Assembly: GCA_947455145.1 (NCBI GenBank)
Contig: CANGME010000008.1
Span: 62,001 to 126,000, forward strand
DNA: 64,000 bases
Direction of reading: 5' to 3'
Origin: Comamonadaceae bacterium
Lineage (GTDB): Bacteria; Pseudomonadota; Gammaproteobacteria; Burkholderiales; Burkholderiaceae_C
In this document: positions 21,285-31,075 of the stretch, one piece after another
Layout: every line of letters begins with the position of its first letter
How positions within the stretch are numbered: position 1 is the first letter of the stretch
Notes under the pieces: generated by a model
What the model was told of the DNA's origin: nothing
Databases searched by the model: none
Seen by the model: only the letters and a program-made list of their open reading frames with translations
Translations under genes and position numbers: made by a program

Positions 21285-22358
21285 ATGAATACCCTTGTCG
21301 CCCCGGTTGCTATTAGTCTCGCACCTCGACCCTTCCCACTTAACCGTTGGTGGGTCGCAGGTTTTTCTTGGGAGCTCAAAGACCAACCCCTGGCCCGCAC
21401 CTTGCTGAGCCGTACGGTGGTGCTGTACCGCACGCCCGACGGTGCGGTTGCCGCGCTTGAAGACCGTTGTTGCCATAAAGAGTTGCCGCTGTCGTGCGGC
21501 GTGGTAGAGGCGCGGGGCCTGCGCTGTGGCTATCACGGGCTGCTGTTCAACACCGAGGGCAAGTGCATTGAGGTGCCGGGCCAAGAGCGCATCCCGGAGC
21601 GCGCCCGCGTGCCCTCATACCCCTTGCGTGAGCGCGATCAAATCTTGTGGATTTGGATTGGCTCGACACCCGACTCACAGCCCGATTGCGAGCCACCCGC
21701 CTACCCCGTGCATAACGATCCGCGCTACAAGTTTGGTGGCGACAGTTTTCATTACGACGCGCCGTACCAACTGATTCACGACAACCTGCTGGACTTAAGC
21801 CACCTGGGCTATGTGCACGCCAAAACCATTGGCGGTAACCCGAGCCTGCACATGAACGCAGCGGTGAAGGTGGAGGGAAGTGGCGACCATGTGCGCGTGG
21901 TGCGCCTCATGCCTAACAGCAGCCCACCGCCCACCTACAGCGCGGCTTGGCCCTTTGGCACACCGGGCATTGACCGATGGCAAGAAATTGACTTCAAAGT
22001 CTCCCATGTGGAGATTTGGACGGGTGCGATGGACGTTGGTAGCGGTGACTTGAGCGACCCCAAGCGAGAGGGCTTTCACATGCGCGGCTTTCACGGCGTC
22101 ACGCCCGAAACGGCCACCAGCGCACATTATTTCTGGACTATCGCCACCAACCCGCACCCGGACAAACAGGATGTGACGCAACTGGTGGTGGACCAGACCG
22201 CGCAGACCTTTGAAGAAGACAAGGTACTGATTGAAAACCAGTGGCAAAACCAATGTCGCTTCCCGGTACGAGCCCAAATTGACATCCATGTGGATGCCGG
22301 TCCTAACCGGGCGCGGCGGGTGATTGAGCGCTTGATCACTGGTGCAGTGCCCCAATAA
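21285..22358 (+). CDS. Rieske non-heme iron oxygenase, alpha subunit (VanA-like)
   Basis: 357 residues, the size of the VanA/dicamba-monooxygenase group that demethylates or hydroxylates aromatic acids. The Rieske [2Fe-2S] ligands are Cys62-x-His64 (RCCHKELPLS) and Cys81-x2-His84 (CGYH). The mononuclear iron site lies in HDNLLDLSHLGYVH (Asn, Asp and two His, about 166-179). AGGATAGGA precedes the ATG. A ModA-like binding protein follows after 20 bases and is probably co-transcribed. No VanB-type reductase is in the window, so electrons must come from elsewhere. The substrate cannot be told from sequence. Confidence 0.85.
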   Translation: MNTLVAPVAISLAPRPFPLNRWWVAGFSWELKDQPLARTLLSRTVVLYRTPDGAVAALEDRCCHKELPLSCGVVEARGLRCGYHGLLFNTEGKCIEVPGQERIPERARVPSYPLRERDQILWIWIGSTPDSQPDCEPPAYPVHNDPRYKFGGDSFHYDAPYQLIHDNLLDLSHLGYVHAKTIGGNPSLHMNAAVKVEGSGDHVRVVRLMPNSSPPPTYSAAWPFGTPGIDRWQEIDFKVSHVEIWTGAMDVGSGDLSDPKREGFHMRGFHGVTPETATSAHYFWTIATNPHPDKQDVTQLVVDQTAQTFEEDKVLIENQWQNQCRFPVRAQIDIHVDAGPNRARRVIERLITGAVPQ

Positions 22359-22378
22359 TTAACGACGAGAAATTTGCC

Positions 22379-23158
22379 ATGAACATGAATGCAATGAAGT
22401 CCATCGTTTTGAAAGTGGGTGTGGGTGTGGGTGCTGGAATGGTGCTAGCTGCTTTAGCCACGGCGCACGCCGCCGAGATCAAGGTCATCAGCTCCGTCGG
22501 GGTGAAGGCCGCGCTGGAGCAGCTCAAGCCTGAGTTCGAGCGCATCACCTCACACAAGCTCACGCTGATCTGGGGCAGCGCTGTGCCGCTCAAGCGCCAA
22601 ATTGACGCGGGCGCGACCTTCGACGTGGCGATTTTGACGCCCGGCATGATTGATGAGCTGGTCAAAGTGGGCAAAGTTGCGGCGGGTTCTAAAACCGATG
22701 TGGCCAAAGTCGGCATGGGTGTGACGGGACGAGTGGGTGCAGCGCAACCCGACATCAGCACTACCGAAGCGTTCAAGCGCGCACTGCTTGACGCGAGGTT
22801 GATCACCCACTCCAAAGAGGGTTTGAGTGGCACATACACGGCCAGCGTGATAGAGCGGCTCGGCATTGCCGCGCAGATGAAACCCAAGACCGTGCTGGAA
22901 ACCCGCTCGGGCCACACCCCCGTGGCTGTGGTGGAGGGCAAGGCCGATCTGGGCTTGTGCCTGATCAGTGAAATTTTGCCGGTTGCCGGTGCCACCTTCA
23001 TTGGCCCGTTCCCGCCCGAGTTGCAAACCTATGCGATGTTCACGGCGGGCATTTCTGCCACCGCCAGTGATGCGCAGGCTGCCAAAGCATTTGTGCAATT
23101 CTTCTCAGTGCCGCTGGCATTGCCCATCCTCAAGTCGACTGGTATGGAGCCGGGTTGA
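22379..23158 (+). CDS. ModA-like periplasmic substrate-binding protein
   Basis: 259 residues with a signal peptide (hydrophobic 11-27, cleavage likely after ATAHA near residue 31). The mature part has the type II periplasmic-binding fold of the molybdate-binding-like group: ISSVGVKAALEQLKPEFER, then LIWGSAVPLKRQIDAGATFDVAIL and GIAAQMKPKTVL. No permease or ATPase gene is adjacent, so it is an orphan. Twenty bases after the oxygenase suggests that it binds an aromatic or carboxylate ligand connected with that enzyme, not molybdate; that is inference. Confidence 0.75.
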   Translation: MNMNAMKSIVLKVGVGVGAGMVLAALATAHAAEIKVISSVGVKAALEQLKPEFERITSHKLTLIWGSAVPLKRQIDAGATFDVAILTPGMIDELVKVGKVAAGSKTDVAKVGMGVTGRVGAAQPDISTTEAFKRALLDARLITHSKEGLSGTYTASVIERLGIAAQMKPKTVLETRSGHTPVAVVEGKADLGLCLISEILPVAGATFIGPFPPELQTYAMFTAGISATASDAQAAKAFVQFFSVPLALPILKSTGMEPG

Positions 23159-23226
23159 GGTTGAGTACGCCCCTTGAACAGGCGTTGATGGGGCTGTGAC
23201 CGTCAGTTTCCCGCAAGTCCCCCGCT

Positions 23227-23236
23227 CATAATTATG
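23227..23236. promoter_or_regulatory. AT-rich prpE upstream region with CATAATTATG palindrome
   Basis: The ten-base palindrome CATAATTATG is followed by GAATTCAAATTTAATTATG, which repeats its right half. This AT-rich block stands out in GC-rich surroundings and lies about 45-55 bases before the prpE start, where a -10 and an operator would be expected. The AATTCAAAT within it also occurs before the oxygenase gene. No regulator can be assigned. Confidence 0.3.
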
Positions 23237-23282
23237 AATTCAAATTTAATTATGGGCAGCGCCCGTGCAGGAGATTCTCAGA

Positions 23283-25178
23283 ATGACCGCTTATGCCGAT
23301 TTTTACCGTCGATCCATTGATGAGCGTGACGCGTTCTGGGCTGAGCAAGCGGCGTTAATTGACTGGAAAACCCAGCCCACCCAGATATGCGACTACAGCA
23401 AGCCCCCGTTCGCCAACTGGTATGTGGGCGGGACGACCAACCTGTGCCACAACGCGGTGGATCGGCATCTGGCCAAGCGTGGTGACCAGAACGCGCTGAT
23501 TTTTGTCAGCACTGAGACCAACGAAGAGCGGGTCTATTCCTTTCGCGAATTGCACGCTGAAGTGCAGCGCATGGCGGCCAGTTTGCTGGCCCTGGGTGTG
23601 AAGAAGGGCGACCGCGTGTTGATCTACATGCCCATGATTGCCGAGGCGGCCTTTGCCATGCTGGCCTGCGCGCGCATTGGCGCGATTCACTCGGTGGTGT
23701 TTGGCGGTTTTGCTTCGGGCGCGCTGGCGTCTCGCATTGAAGACGCAACACCCCATGTGGTGGTAAGCGCCGATGCAGGCTCGCGTGGCGGTAAGGTCGT
23801 GCCTTACAAACCGCTGCTGGACGAGGCAATTCGCCTGTCGGCACACAAACCTGCGGCTGTTTTGTTGGTGGACCGTAAGCTGGCGACCATGGATTTAACC
23901 GCAGGGCGCGACCACGATTGGGCGACGCTGCGTGAACAACACTTGAACACCGTGGTGCCTTGTGAATGGGTTGACTCCACTCACATCAGCTACACGCTCT
24001 ACACCTCAGGCACAACAGGCAAGCCCAAAGGCGTGCAGCGCGACACCGGTGGCTATGCGGTGGCGCTGGCAGCCAGCATGCAGCACATTTTTGAAGCCCA
24101 GCCTGGTGAGACTTATTTCTCCACAAGCGATATTGGCTGGGTGGTGGGGCACAGCTACATCGTCTATGGCCCGCTGATTGCGGGTATGGCCACCATCATG
24201 TATGAAGGCCTGCCAACCCGGCCCGACGCGGGCATCTGGTGGCATCTGGTGGAGAAGTACAAAGTCACGCGCATGTTCTCAGCCCCGACAGCGGTGCGGG
24301 TGTTAAAGAAGCAAGATCCGGCGCTGCTCAAAAAATACGACATCTCCAGCCTCAAGGCCCTGTACCTGGCGGGCGAGCCGCTGGACGAGACGACTGCGCA
24401 GTGGATCAGCGATTCGCTGGGCGTGCCCATCATCGACAACTACTGGCAGACCGAAACCGGCTGGCCGATTTTGACCATCGCCAATGGCGTGCAAAAAGCG
24501 CCCAGCAAATTTGGTAGCCCCGGCGTGCCCATGTATGGCTTTGATGTGAGGTTGATTGACGAGAACACCGGCGAAGAGCTCAAAGGCGCCAACCAGAAGG
24601 GTGTGGTCACGATTGAAGGCCCGCTCCCCCCTGGCTGCCTGCAAACCGTGTGGCGTGACGATGCGCGTTTTGTCAGCACCTACTGGAAGAGCATCCCCGG
24701 TAAGCTGGTTTACAACACCTTTGACTGGGGCATTCGGGACGAGGATGGCTACTTCTTCATCCTGGGCCGCACTGATGATGTAATCAACGTGGCCGGGCAT
24801 CGCTTGGGCACGCGAGAGATTGAAGAAAGCATCTCCAGCCACCCGAACGTCGCCGAAGTGGCTGTGGTGGGCGTGGCCGATCAGCTCAAAGGGCAGGTGG
24901 CCATGGCCTTCGTGGTGGCCAAGGACGCCAGCGCCTTGAGTGAAGACGCAGCGCGCTTGAAGCTGGAAGGCGACATCATGAAAGTGGTGGACGGGCAACT
25001 GGGTGCGGTGGCCCGCCCGGCCCGGGTGTTCTTCGTCAATCTGCTGCCCAAAACGCGCAGCGGCAAGCTCTTGCGCCGTGCCATTCAGGCCGTGTGCGAG
25101 GGCCGCGACCCCGGTGATTTGACGACCATGGACGACCCAGGCGCTTTACAGCAGGTTCGTCAACTGTTTACAAAATAA
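23283..25178 (+). CDS. prpE: Propionate-CoA ligase
   Basis: AMP-forming acyl-CoA synthetase that activates propionate. 631 residues from the ATG at 23283, preceded by AGGAGA; a GTG six codons earlier is in frame but covers this ribosome site. Motifs: the phosphate loop YTSGTTGKPKGV, the adenylate-binding YWQTETGWP, and the acylatable lysine in PKTRSGKLLRR near the C-terminus. The starting MTAYADFYRRSIDERDAFWAEQ is typical of PrpE and distinguishes it from acetyl-CoA synthetase. No prpBCD genes are nearby. Confidence 0.93.
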   Translation: MTAYADFYRRSIDERDAFWAEQAALIDWKTQPTQICDYSKPPFANWYVGGTTNLCHNAVDRHLAKRGDQNALIFVSTETNEERVYSFRELHAEVQRMAASLLALGVKKGDRVLIYMPMIAEAAFAMLACARIGAIHSVVFGGFASGALASRIEDATPHVVVSADAGSRGGKVVPYKPLLDEAIRLSAHKPAAVLLVDRKLATMDLTAGRDHDWATLREQHLNTVVPCEWVDSTHISYTLYTSGTTGKPKGVQRDTGGYAVALAASMQHIFEAQPGETYFSTSDIGWVVGHSYIVYGPLIAGMATIMYEGLPTRPDAGIWWHLVEKYKVTRMFSAPTAVRVLKKQDPALLKKYDISSLKALYLAGEPLDETTAQWISDSLGVPIIDNYWQTETGWPILTIANGVQKAPSKFGSPGVPMYGFDVRLIDENTGEELKGANQKGVVTIEGPLPPGCLQTVWRDDARFVSTYWKSIPGKLVYNTFDWGIRDEDGYFFILGRTDDVINVAGHRLGTREIEESISSHPNVAEVAVVGVADQLKGQVAMAFVVAKDASALSEDAARLKLEGDIMKVVDGQLGAVARPARVFFVNLLPKTRSGKLLRRAIQAVCEGRDPGDLTTMDDPGALQQVRQLFTK

Positions 25179-25317
25179 GCATTTTTCTGCCCGTTATCTT
25201 TGGAGTTACCCTAGGTTTCGGTGGCACAATCGGACGAGTAACTAGGCCCTTCCCCCGCCACAGTCGCATCCGCCAAACGGTACAGCCGTGCAACGGAAGG
25301 TTTTTAACCAACTTAAC

Positions 25318-25334
25318 GTCTCCTGAAGGGAGAC
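25318..25334 (+). promoter_or_regulatory. Hairpin in the sucA leader
   Basis: GTCTCC and GGAGAC pair perfectly around TGAAG, ending 15 bases before the sucA ATG and next to the GAGG ribosome site. It might influence translation of the operon or mRNA stability. There is no U-run, so it is not a terminator. The remaining leader (25179-25317) shows no gene. Confidence 0.3.
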
Positions 25335-25349
25335 AGAGGTCAGCGGAAT

Positions 25350-28238
25350 ATGAGTGAATCTACCCCCAGCGGTTTGACGGCAACCGTCTATCAAACCTAC
25401 CAGGACAACACCCACCTCTTTGGTGGTAATGCCCCGTACGTCGAAGAGATGTACGAAAACTACCTTTCCAATCCTGGCAGCGTGCCCGACACTTGGCGCG
25501 ATTATTTCGACGCATTGCAGCATGTGCCTGCAGTTGATGGCTCTAACGCCAAAGACACTGCGCATCAGCCAGTGATCAACGCGTTTGCCGAGCGCGCTAA
25601 GCAGGGCGGCACCAAAGTCGTAATGGCCACAGGCGCTGACTCTGAGATGGGGCGCAAGCGTACCGCAGTGCAACAGTTGATTGCCGCCTACCGCAACGTG
25701 GGCCAGCGTTGGGCTGACCTGGACCCGCTCAAGCGCGCCGAGCGCGACCATATCCCTGAGCTGGATCCAGCGTTCTACGACTTCACCGATGCCGATCAAG
25801 AGACCGTGTTCAACACCAGCAACACCTTCTTCGGCAAAGACACCATGAGCCTGCGCGAGCTGCTCAATGCACTGCGTGAGACCTACTGCGGCACGATTGG
25901 TGCCGAGTACATGTACATCAGCGACCAGTCGCAAAAACGATGGTGGCAGCAAAAGCTGGAAAGCGTGCGCAGCAAGCCTAGTTTTAATAACGAGAAGAAA
26001 AAACAGATTCTGGATCGCTTGACCGCAGCCGAAGGCCTGGAGCGCTTCCTCCACACCAAATACGTGGGGCAAAAGCGCTTCTCGCTCGAAGGCGGGGAGA
26101 GCTTCATTGCCTCCATGGATGAGCTGATCAAGCAAGCCGGGGCCAAGGGCCTGCAAGAAGTGGTGATCGGCATGGCGCACCGGGGTCGCCTGAACGTGCT
26201 GGTCAACACCATGGGCAAGATGCCCAAGGACTTGTTTGCAGAGTTCGACCATACCGCGCCTGAAGAATTGACCAGTGGTGACGTGAAGTACCACCAAGGT
26301 TTCAGCTCTGACGTGAGCACCCCCAGCGGTCCGGTGCACCTGACCCTGGCGTTCAACCCGTCTCACCTTGAGATCGTCAACCCCGTGGTCGAAGGCTCGG
26401 TGCGCGCGCGCATGGATCGCCGTGGTGACCCGATGGGCGCACAAGTGCTGCCAGTGCTGGTGCACGGCGACGCAGCCTTTGCCGGCCAAGGCGTGATTCA
26501 AGAAACGCTGGCGCTGGCGCAAACGCGTGGTTATTTCACGGGTGGCACGGTGCACATCGTGATCAACAACCAGATCGGCTTCACCACGTCTGACCCGCGC
26601 GACAGCCGCTCTACGCTGTACTGCACCGACGTGGTCAAGATGATCGAATCCCCGGTCTTGCACGTGAATGGTGACGACCCCGAAGCCGTGGCCCTGGCCA
26701 CGCAGTGGGCGCTGGAGTACCGCATGGAGTTCCGCAAGGACGTGGTGCTGGACATCATTTGCTTCCGCAAACTCGGCCATAACGAGCAAGACACCCCCAG
26801 CCTGACCCAGCCGCTGATGTACAAAAAGATCGCGGCCCACCCCGGCACGCGCAAGCTGTACGCCGACAAGCTGGCCGCGCAGGGCCTGGGCGACACGCTG
26901 GGTGACGACATGGTCAAGGCCTACCGCGCCGCCATGGACGCGGGCAAGCACACGGTGGACCCGGTGCTGACCAACTTCAAGAGCAAGTTCTCCGTGGACT
27001 GGTCGCCTTTCCTCGGCAAGAAGTGGACTGACGCGGGTGACACTGCGCTGCCCATGGCTGAGTGGAAACGCTTGGCAGAAAAAATTACCACCATTCCACC
27101 CACCGTCACCGCGCATCAGTTGGTCAAGAAGGTCTATGACGACCGCGCGGCCATGGGTCGCGGGGACATTCCCGTGGACTGGGGCATGGGCGAGCACATG
27201 GCGTTTGCCTCGCTGGTGGCCAGCGGTTACCCCGTGCGTTTGTCGGGTGAAGATTGTGGCCGTGGCACCTTTACGCACCGCCACTCGGTCATCCATGACC
27301 AGAGCCGCGAGAAGTGGGACACGGGCACGTACGTGCCTTTGAGCAACGTGGCCGAGGGCCAAGCCCCGTTCGTGGTGATTGACTCCATCCTGTCTGAAGA
27401 AGCGGTGCTCGGTTTTGAGTACGGTTATGCCTCCAACGATCCCAACACGCTGGTGATCTGGGAAGCCCAGTTTGGCGACTTTGCCAACGGCGCGCAGGTG
27501 GTGATTGACCAGTTCATTGCCTCAGGCGAAGTGAAGTGGGGCCGCGTCAACGGCATCACCTTGATGCTGCCGCACGGCTACGAAGGCCAAGGCCCTGAGC
27601 ACAGCTCGGCCCGCCTGGAGCGCTTCATGCAACTGGCGGCGGACACCAATATGCAGATCGTGCAGCCCACCACGGCCAGCCAGATCTTCCACGTGTTGCG
27701 TCGGCAAATGGTGCGCAACCTGCGCAAGCCGCTCATCATCATGACGCCCAAGTCCTTGCTGCGTGCCAAAGACGCGGCGTCGCCTTTGTCGGAGTTTGTG
27801 AAGGGCGGTTTTCAGACCATCATCCCCGAGCAAAAAGAGATCAAGGCCGACAAGGTCAAGCGCGTGATTGCCTGCTCCGGCAAGGTCTATTACGACTTGG
27901 TGCGCAAGCGTGAAGAAAAGGGCGCTGACGACGTGGCCATTTTGCGTGTCGAGCAGTTGTATCCCTTCCCACACAAGGTGTTTGCCAACGAGTTGAAAAA
28001 GTACCCCAACGCCACTGAGTTGGTCTGGTGCCAGGACGAGCCACAAAACCAGGGCGCCTGGTTCTTTGTGCAGCACTACATCAACGAAAACATGCTGGAT
28101 GGTCAAAAGCTGGGTTACTCCGGTCGGGCTGCTTCGGCATCACCCGCCGTGGGCTATTCGCACCTGCACCAGGAGCAGCAAAAGGCGCTGGTGGACGGCG
28201 CGTTTGCCAAGCTCAAAGGTATTGTCTTTAGCAAGTAA
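25350..28238 (+). CDS. sucA: 2-oxoglutarate dehydrogenase E1 component
   Basis: Thiamine-diphosphate enzyme that decarboxylates 2-oxoglutarate and passes the succinyl group to the lipoyl domain of E2 in the TCA cycle. 962 residues, near the usual 930-960. It starts with the E2-binding N-terminal helix (YQTYQDNTHLFGGNAPYVEEMYENYL), then the TPP-binding core (VVIGMAHRGRLNVL, VHGDAAFAGQGV, IVINNQIGFTTSDP) and the pyrimidine domain (LSGEDCGRGTFTHRH). First gene of sucA-sucB-lpd. Confidence 0.98.
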   Translation: MSESTPSGLTATVYQTYQDNTHLFGGNAPYVEEMYENYLSNPGSVPDTWRDYFDALQHVPAVDGSNAKDTAHQPVINAFAERAKQGGTKVVMATGADSEMGRKRTAVQQLIAAYRNVGQRWADLDPLKRAERDHIPELDPAFYDFTDADQETVFNTSNTFFGKDTMSLRELLNALRETYCGTIGAEYMYISDQSQKRWWQQKLESVRSKPSFNNEKKKQILDRLTAAEGLERFLHTKYVGQKRFSLEGGESFIASMDELIKQAGAKGLQEVVIGMAHRGRLNVLVNTMGKMPKDLFAEFDHTAPEELTSGDVKYHQGFSSDVSTPSGPVHLTLAFNPSHLEIVNPVVEGSVRARMDRRGDPMGAQVLPVLVHGDAAFAGQGVIQETLALAQTRGYFTGGTVHIVINNQIGFTTSDPRDSRSTLYCTDVVKMIESPVLHVNGDDPEAVALATQWALEYRMEFRKDVVLDIICFRKLGHNEQDTPSLTQPLMYKKIAAHPGTRKLYADKLAAQGLGDTLGDDMVKAYRAAMDAGKHTVDPVLTNFKSKFSVDWSPFLGKKWTDAGDTALPMAEWKRLAEKITTIPPTVTAHQLVKKVYDDRAAMGRGDIPVDWGMGEHMAFASLVASGYPVRLSGEDCGRGTFTHRHSVIHDQSREKWDTGTYVPLSNVAEGQAPFVVIDSILSEEAVLGFEYGYASNDPNTLVIWEAQFGDFANGAQVVIDQFIASGEVKWGRVNGITLMLPHGYEGQGPEHSSARLERFMQLAADTNMQIVQPTTASQIFHVLRRQMVRNLRKPLIIMTPKSLLRAKDAASPLSEFVKGGFQTIIPEQKEIKADKVKRVIACSGKVYYDLVRKREEKGADDVAILRVEQLYPFPHKVFANELKKYPNATELVWCQDEPQNQGAWFFVQHYINENMLDGQKLGYSGRAASASPAVGYSHLHQEQQKALVDGAFAKLKGIVFSK

Positions 28239-28314
28239 GACGATCGCGAATTTTTTCAATCATTAAGGGCCGCGTTCAAGGCGCGTCCCGCAAAGTAGCA
28301 AAGAGAGAATAGAT

Positions 28315-29577
28315 ATGGCTATCGTAGAAGTTAAAGTGCCTCAGTTGTCAGAATCCGTGGCAGAAGCAACGATGCTGCAGTGGAAGAAAAAGGCCGGGGA
28401 TTACGTCGCCATCGACGAAATCTTGATTGAAATCGAGACCGACAAAGTGGTGCTGGAAGTACCTGCACCCTCAGCCGGCGTGTTGGCTGAAATCTTGGTG
28501 GGTGATGGCGGCACGGTCTTGACCGAGCAGCTCATTGCGCGCATTGACACTGAAGGCAAGGCTGGTGCGGCTGCACCTACAGCGGCGGCGGCCAAGCCAG
28601 CAGTTGCTGCAAGTGCAGCCGCTGCGGTGTCGTCCGGCGGCTCTATGGCTGGCGTGGCCATGCCCTCGGCGGCCAAGCTGATGGTTGACAAGCAAATGGC
28701 GGCAGGTTCGGTGGCTGGAACGGGTAAAGATGGTCGCGTGACCAAGGGTGACGTACTCGGTGCAATAGCCACCGGTGCTTCAATTGCTGCAAAACCTGTA
28801 GTTGCTAACGCCATACCTACGGGCGTTAAGGCAGCTTCTTTGCCTCAGGTTGCGGCTCCCAAGGCAGATTTGGGCGAGCGTCCTGAGCAGCGCGTTCCCA
28901 TGAGTCGCCTGCGTGCCCGCGTGGCCGAACGTCTGCTGCAATCGCAGTCCACCAACGCCATCCTGACCACCTTTAATGAAGTCAACATGGCCCCGGTGAT
29001 GGAGATGCGCAAGCGCTTCCAGGACAAGTTCGAGAAAGAGCATGGCGTGAAGATTGGCTTCATGAGCTTCTTCGTCAAAGCGGCAGTGCATGCGCTCAAA
29101 AAATATCCGGTTCTCAACGCCTCGGTCGATGGCAATGACATCGTCTACCACGGCTACTTTGACATCGGCATTGCAGTCGGCTCACCGCGTGGTTTGGTCG
29201 TGCCAATCCTGCGCAACGCCGATCAGATGAGCTTTGCCGAGATCGAGAAAAAGATCGCTGAATACGGTGCCAAGGCGCGTGACGGCAAGCTGGGCATTGA
29301 AGAGATGACCGGCGGCACTTTCTCCATCAGCAACGGCGGCGTCTTTGGCTCCATGCTGTCCACCCCCATCATCAACCCGCCGCAATCGGCCATCTTGGGC
29401 GTGCACGCCACCAAGGATCGCGCGGTGGTGGAAAACGGTCAGATCGTGATCCGCCCGATCAACTACCTCGCCATGTCCTACGACCACCGCATCATCGACG
29501 GCCGCGAAGCCGTGCTGGGCCTGGTCGCGATGAAGGAAGCGCTGGAAGATCCGGCGCGCTTATTGTTTGATATTTGA
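28315..29577 (+). CDS. sucB: Dihydrolipoyllysine succinyltransferase (E2)
   Basis: E2 core of the 2-oxoglutarate dehydrogenase complex. 420 residues: one lipoyl domain (1-77, modified lysine in [14 protein letters not shown], Lys43), an Ala-rich linker, an E3/E1-binding domain (about 110-148, [13 protein letters not shown]), a second linker and the catalytic acyltransferase domain with HxxxDG in [12 protein letters not shown]. Located 76 bases after sucA; its stop overlaps the region just before lpd. Confidence 0.98.
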   Translation: MAIVEVKVPQLSESVAEATMLQWKKKAGDYVAIDEILIEIETDKVVLEVPAPSAGVLAEILVGDGGTVLTEQLIARIDTEGKAGAAAPTAAAAKPAVAASAAAAVSSGGSMAGVAMPSAAKLMVDKQMAAGSVAGTGKDGRVTKGDVLGAIATGASIAAKPVVANAIPTGVKAASLPQVAAPKADLGERPEQRVPMSRLRARVAERLLQSQSTNAILTTFNEVNMAPVMEMRKRFQDKFEKEHGVKIGFMSFFVKAAVHALKKYPVLNASVDGNDIVYHGYFDIGIAVGSPRGLVVPILRNADQMSFAEIEKKIAEYGAKARDGKLGIEEMTGGTFSISNGGVFGSMLSTPIINPPQSAILGVHATKDRAVVENGQIVIRPINYLAMSYDHRIIDGREAVLGLVAMKEALEDPARLLFDI

Positions 29578-29588
29578 AGGACGTTGAG

Positions 29589-31016
29589 ATGAGTAAACAA
29601 TTCGACGTCATCGTCATCGGTGCTGGACCTGGCGGCTACATTGCGGCCATTCGTGCTGCGCAACTGGGCTTTAGCGTGGCCTGCATTGATGAGTGGAAGA
29701 ACGCGGCGGGTGGCCCTGCACCGGGCGGTACCTGCACCAACGTAGGCTGCATCCCGTCTAAAGCCTTGTTGCAGTCATCTGAGCACTTTGAACACGCCAA
29801 CAAGCACTTTGCCGAACACGGCATCTCCGCCACGAACGTGAGCATGGATGTGGGCAAGATGCTGGCGCGCAAAGACACGGTCATCAAGCAGAACAACGAC
29901 GGCATCTTGTACCTGTTGAAGAAAAACAAGGTGGCGTTTTTCCACGGACGTGGCTCGTTTGTGAAGGCCGCTGATGCTGCTTATGAAATCAAGGTGACAG
30001 GTGCAGCCGAAGAGACTTTGACCGGCAAGCACATCATCGTGGCCACTGGCTCCAGCGCTCGCGCTTTGCCTGGCGTGCCGTTTGATGAAGTCAACGTGCT
30101 CTCCAACGACGGCGCACTGCGCGTGGGCGCTGTGCCCAAGAAGCTGGGCCTGATTGGCTCGGGCGTGATTGGGCTGGAGATGGGCTCGGTCTGGCGTCGC
30201 CTGGGTGCTGAAGTGACAGTGCTGGAAGCCTTGCCAACATTCCTCGGCGCAGTGGACGAGCAGATCGCCAAGGAAGCCAAAAAAGCGTTTGACAAGCAGG
30301 GTTTGAAGATTGAGCTGGGCGTGAAGGTCGGTGAAATCAAATCCAGCAAAAAAGGCGTGAGCCTGCAATATGCTGATGCCAAGGGCGAAGCCAAAGAGCT
30401 GCTGGTGGACAAGTTGATTGTCTCTATTGGTCGCGTGCCCAACACCACCGGCCTGAATGCTGAAGCGGTGGGTCTGGCGCTGGACGAGCGCGGTGCGATT
30501 GTGGTGGATGGTGAGTGCAAGACCAGCCTACCCAATGTCTGGGCTGTGGGCGACGTGGTACGTGGCCCCATGCTGGCGCATAAGGCCGAGGAAGAGGGCG
30601 TGGCCGTGGCGGAACGCATTGCCGGGCAGCACGGCCATGTCAACTTCAACACCATTCCCTGGGTGATTTACACCAGCCCCGAGATCGCTTGGGTCGGTCA
30701 GACTGAGCAGCAACTCAAGGCTACAGGCCGCGCCTACAAAGCCGGCACCTTCCCCTTCTTGGCCAATGGTCGCGCACGGGCTTTGGGCGACACTACCGGC
30801 ATGGTCAAGATGCTGGCTGATGCGGTGACGGATGAGATTTTGGGCGTGCACATCGTTGGCCCCATGGCCAGCGAGTTGATTGCCGAGTGCGTGGTGGCGA
30901 TGGAGTTCCGCGCCAGCAGCGAAGACCTGGCACGCATCTGCCATGCCCACCCGTCTTTGAGTGAAGCCACCAAAGAAGCCGCTCTGGCGGTGGACAAGCG
31001 CACGTTGAACTTCTGA
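29589..31016 (+). CDS. lpdA: Dihydrolipoyl dehydrogenase (E3)
   Basis: FAD flavoprotein that reoxidises dihydrolipoamide with NAD. 475 residues from the ATG at 29589; an in-frame ATG at 29574 would overlap sucB and lengthens the family start MSKQFDVIVIGAGPGG. Features: FAD-binding GAGPGG, redox disulfide in GGTCTNVGCIPSKALL, NAD-binding GSGVIGLEMGSVW, and the C-terminal His-Glu pair in CHAHPSLSE. Last gene of the complex operon. Confidence 0.97.
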   Translation: MSKQFDVIVIGAGPGGYIAAIRAAQLGFSVACIDEWKNAAGGPAPGGTCTNVGCIPSKALLQSSEHFEHANKHFAEHGISATNVSMDVGKMLARKDTVIKQNNDGILYLLKKNKVAFFHGRGSFVKAADAAYEIKVTGAAEETLTGKHIIVATGSSARALPGVPFDEVNVLSNDGALRVGAVPKKLGLIGSGVIGLEMGSVWRRLGAEVTVLEALPTFLGAVDEQIAKEAKKAFDKQGLKIELGVKVGEIKSSKKGVSLQYADAKGEAKELLVDKLIVSIGRVPNTTGLNAEAVGLALDERGAIVVDGECKTSLPNVWAVGDVVRGPMLAHKAEEEGVAVAERIAGQHGHVNFNTIPWVIYTSPEIAWVGQTEQQLKATGRAYKAGTFPFLANGRARALGDTTGMVKMLADAVTDEILGVHIVGPMASELIAECVVAMEFRASSEDLARICHAHPSLSEATKEAALAVDKRTLNF

Positions 31017-31024
31017 AACCTGGC

Positions 31025-31057
31025 GAGACAAGCTGCCAGCTAGCGCAGCGCTGTCTC
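31025..31057 (+). promoter_or_regulatory. Hairpin between lpdA and zapE
   Basis: GAGACA/TGTCTC (6 pairs) and, inside it, GCTGC/GCAGC (5 pairs) form a two-part stem across the lpdA-zapE gap. No U-run follows, so it is not an ordinary terminator; it may be an mRNA processing or stability element that sets lower expression of zapE. Confidence 0.4.
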
Positions 31058-31075
31058 CACATGATGAGGTGAAGC

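Noticed and set aside
25242-27362. 706-codon open frame on the minus strand opposite sucA
   Set aside because: Shadow of sucA: rich in His, Val, Arg and Gln as expected of the complement of GC-rich coding sequence, with no protein-family motif.
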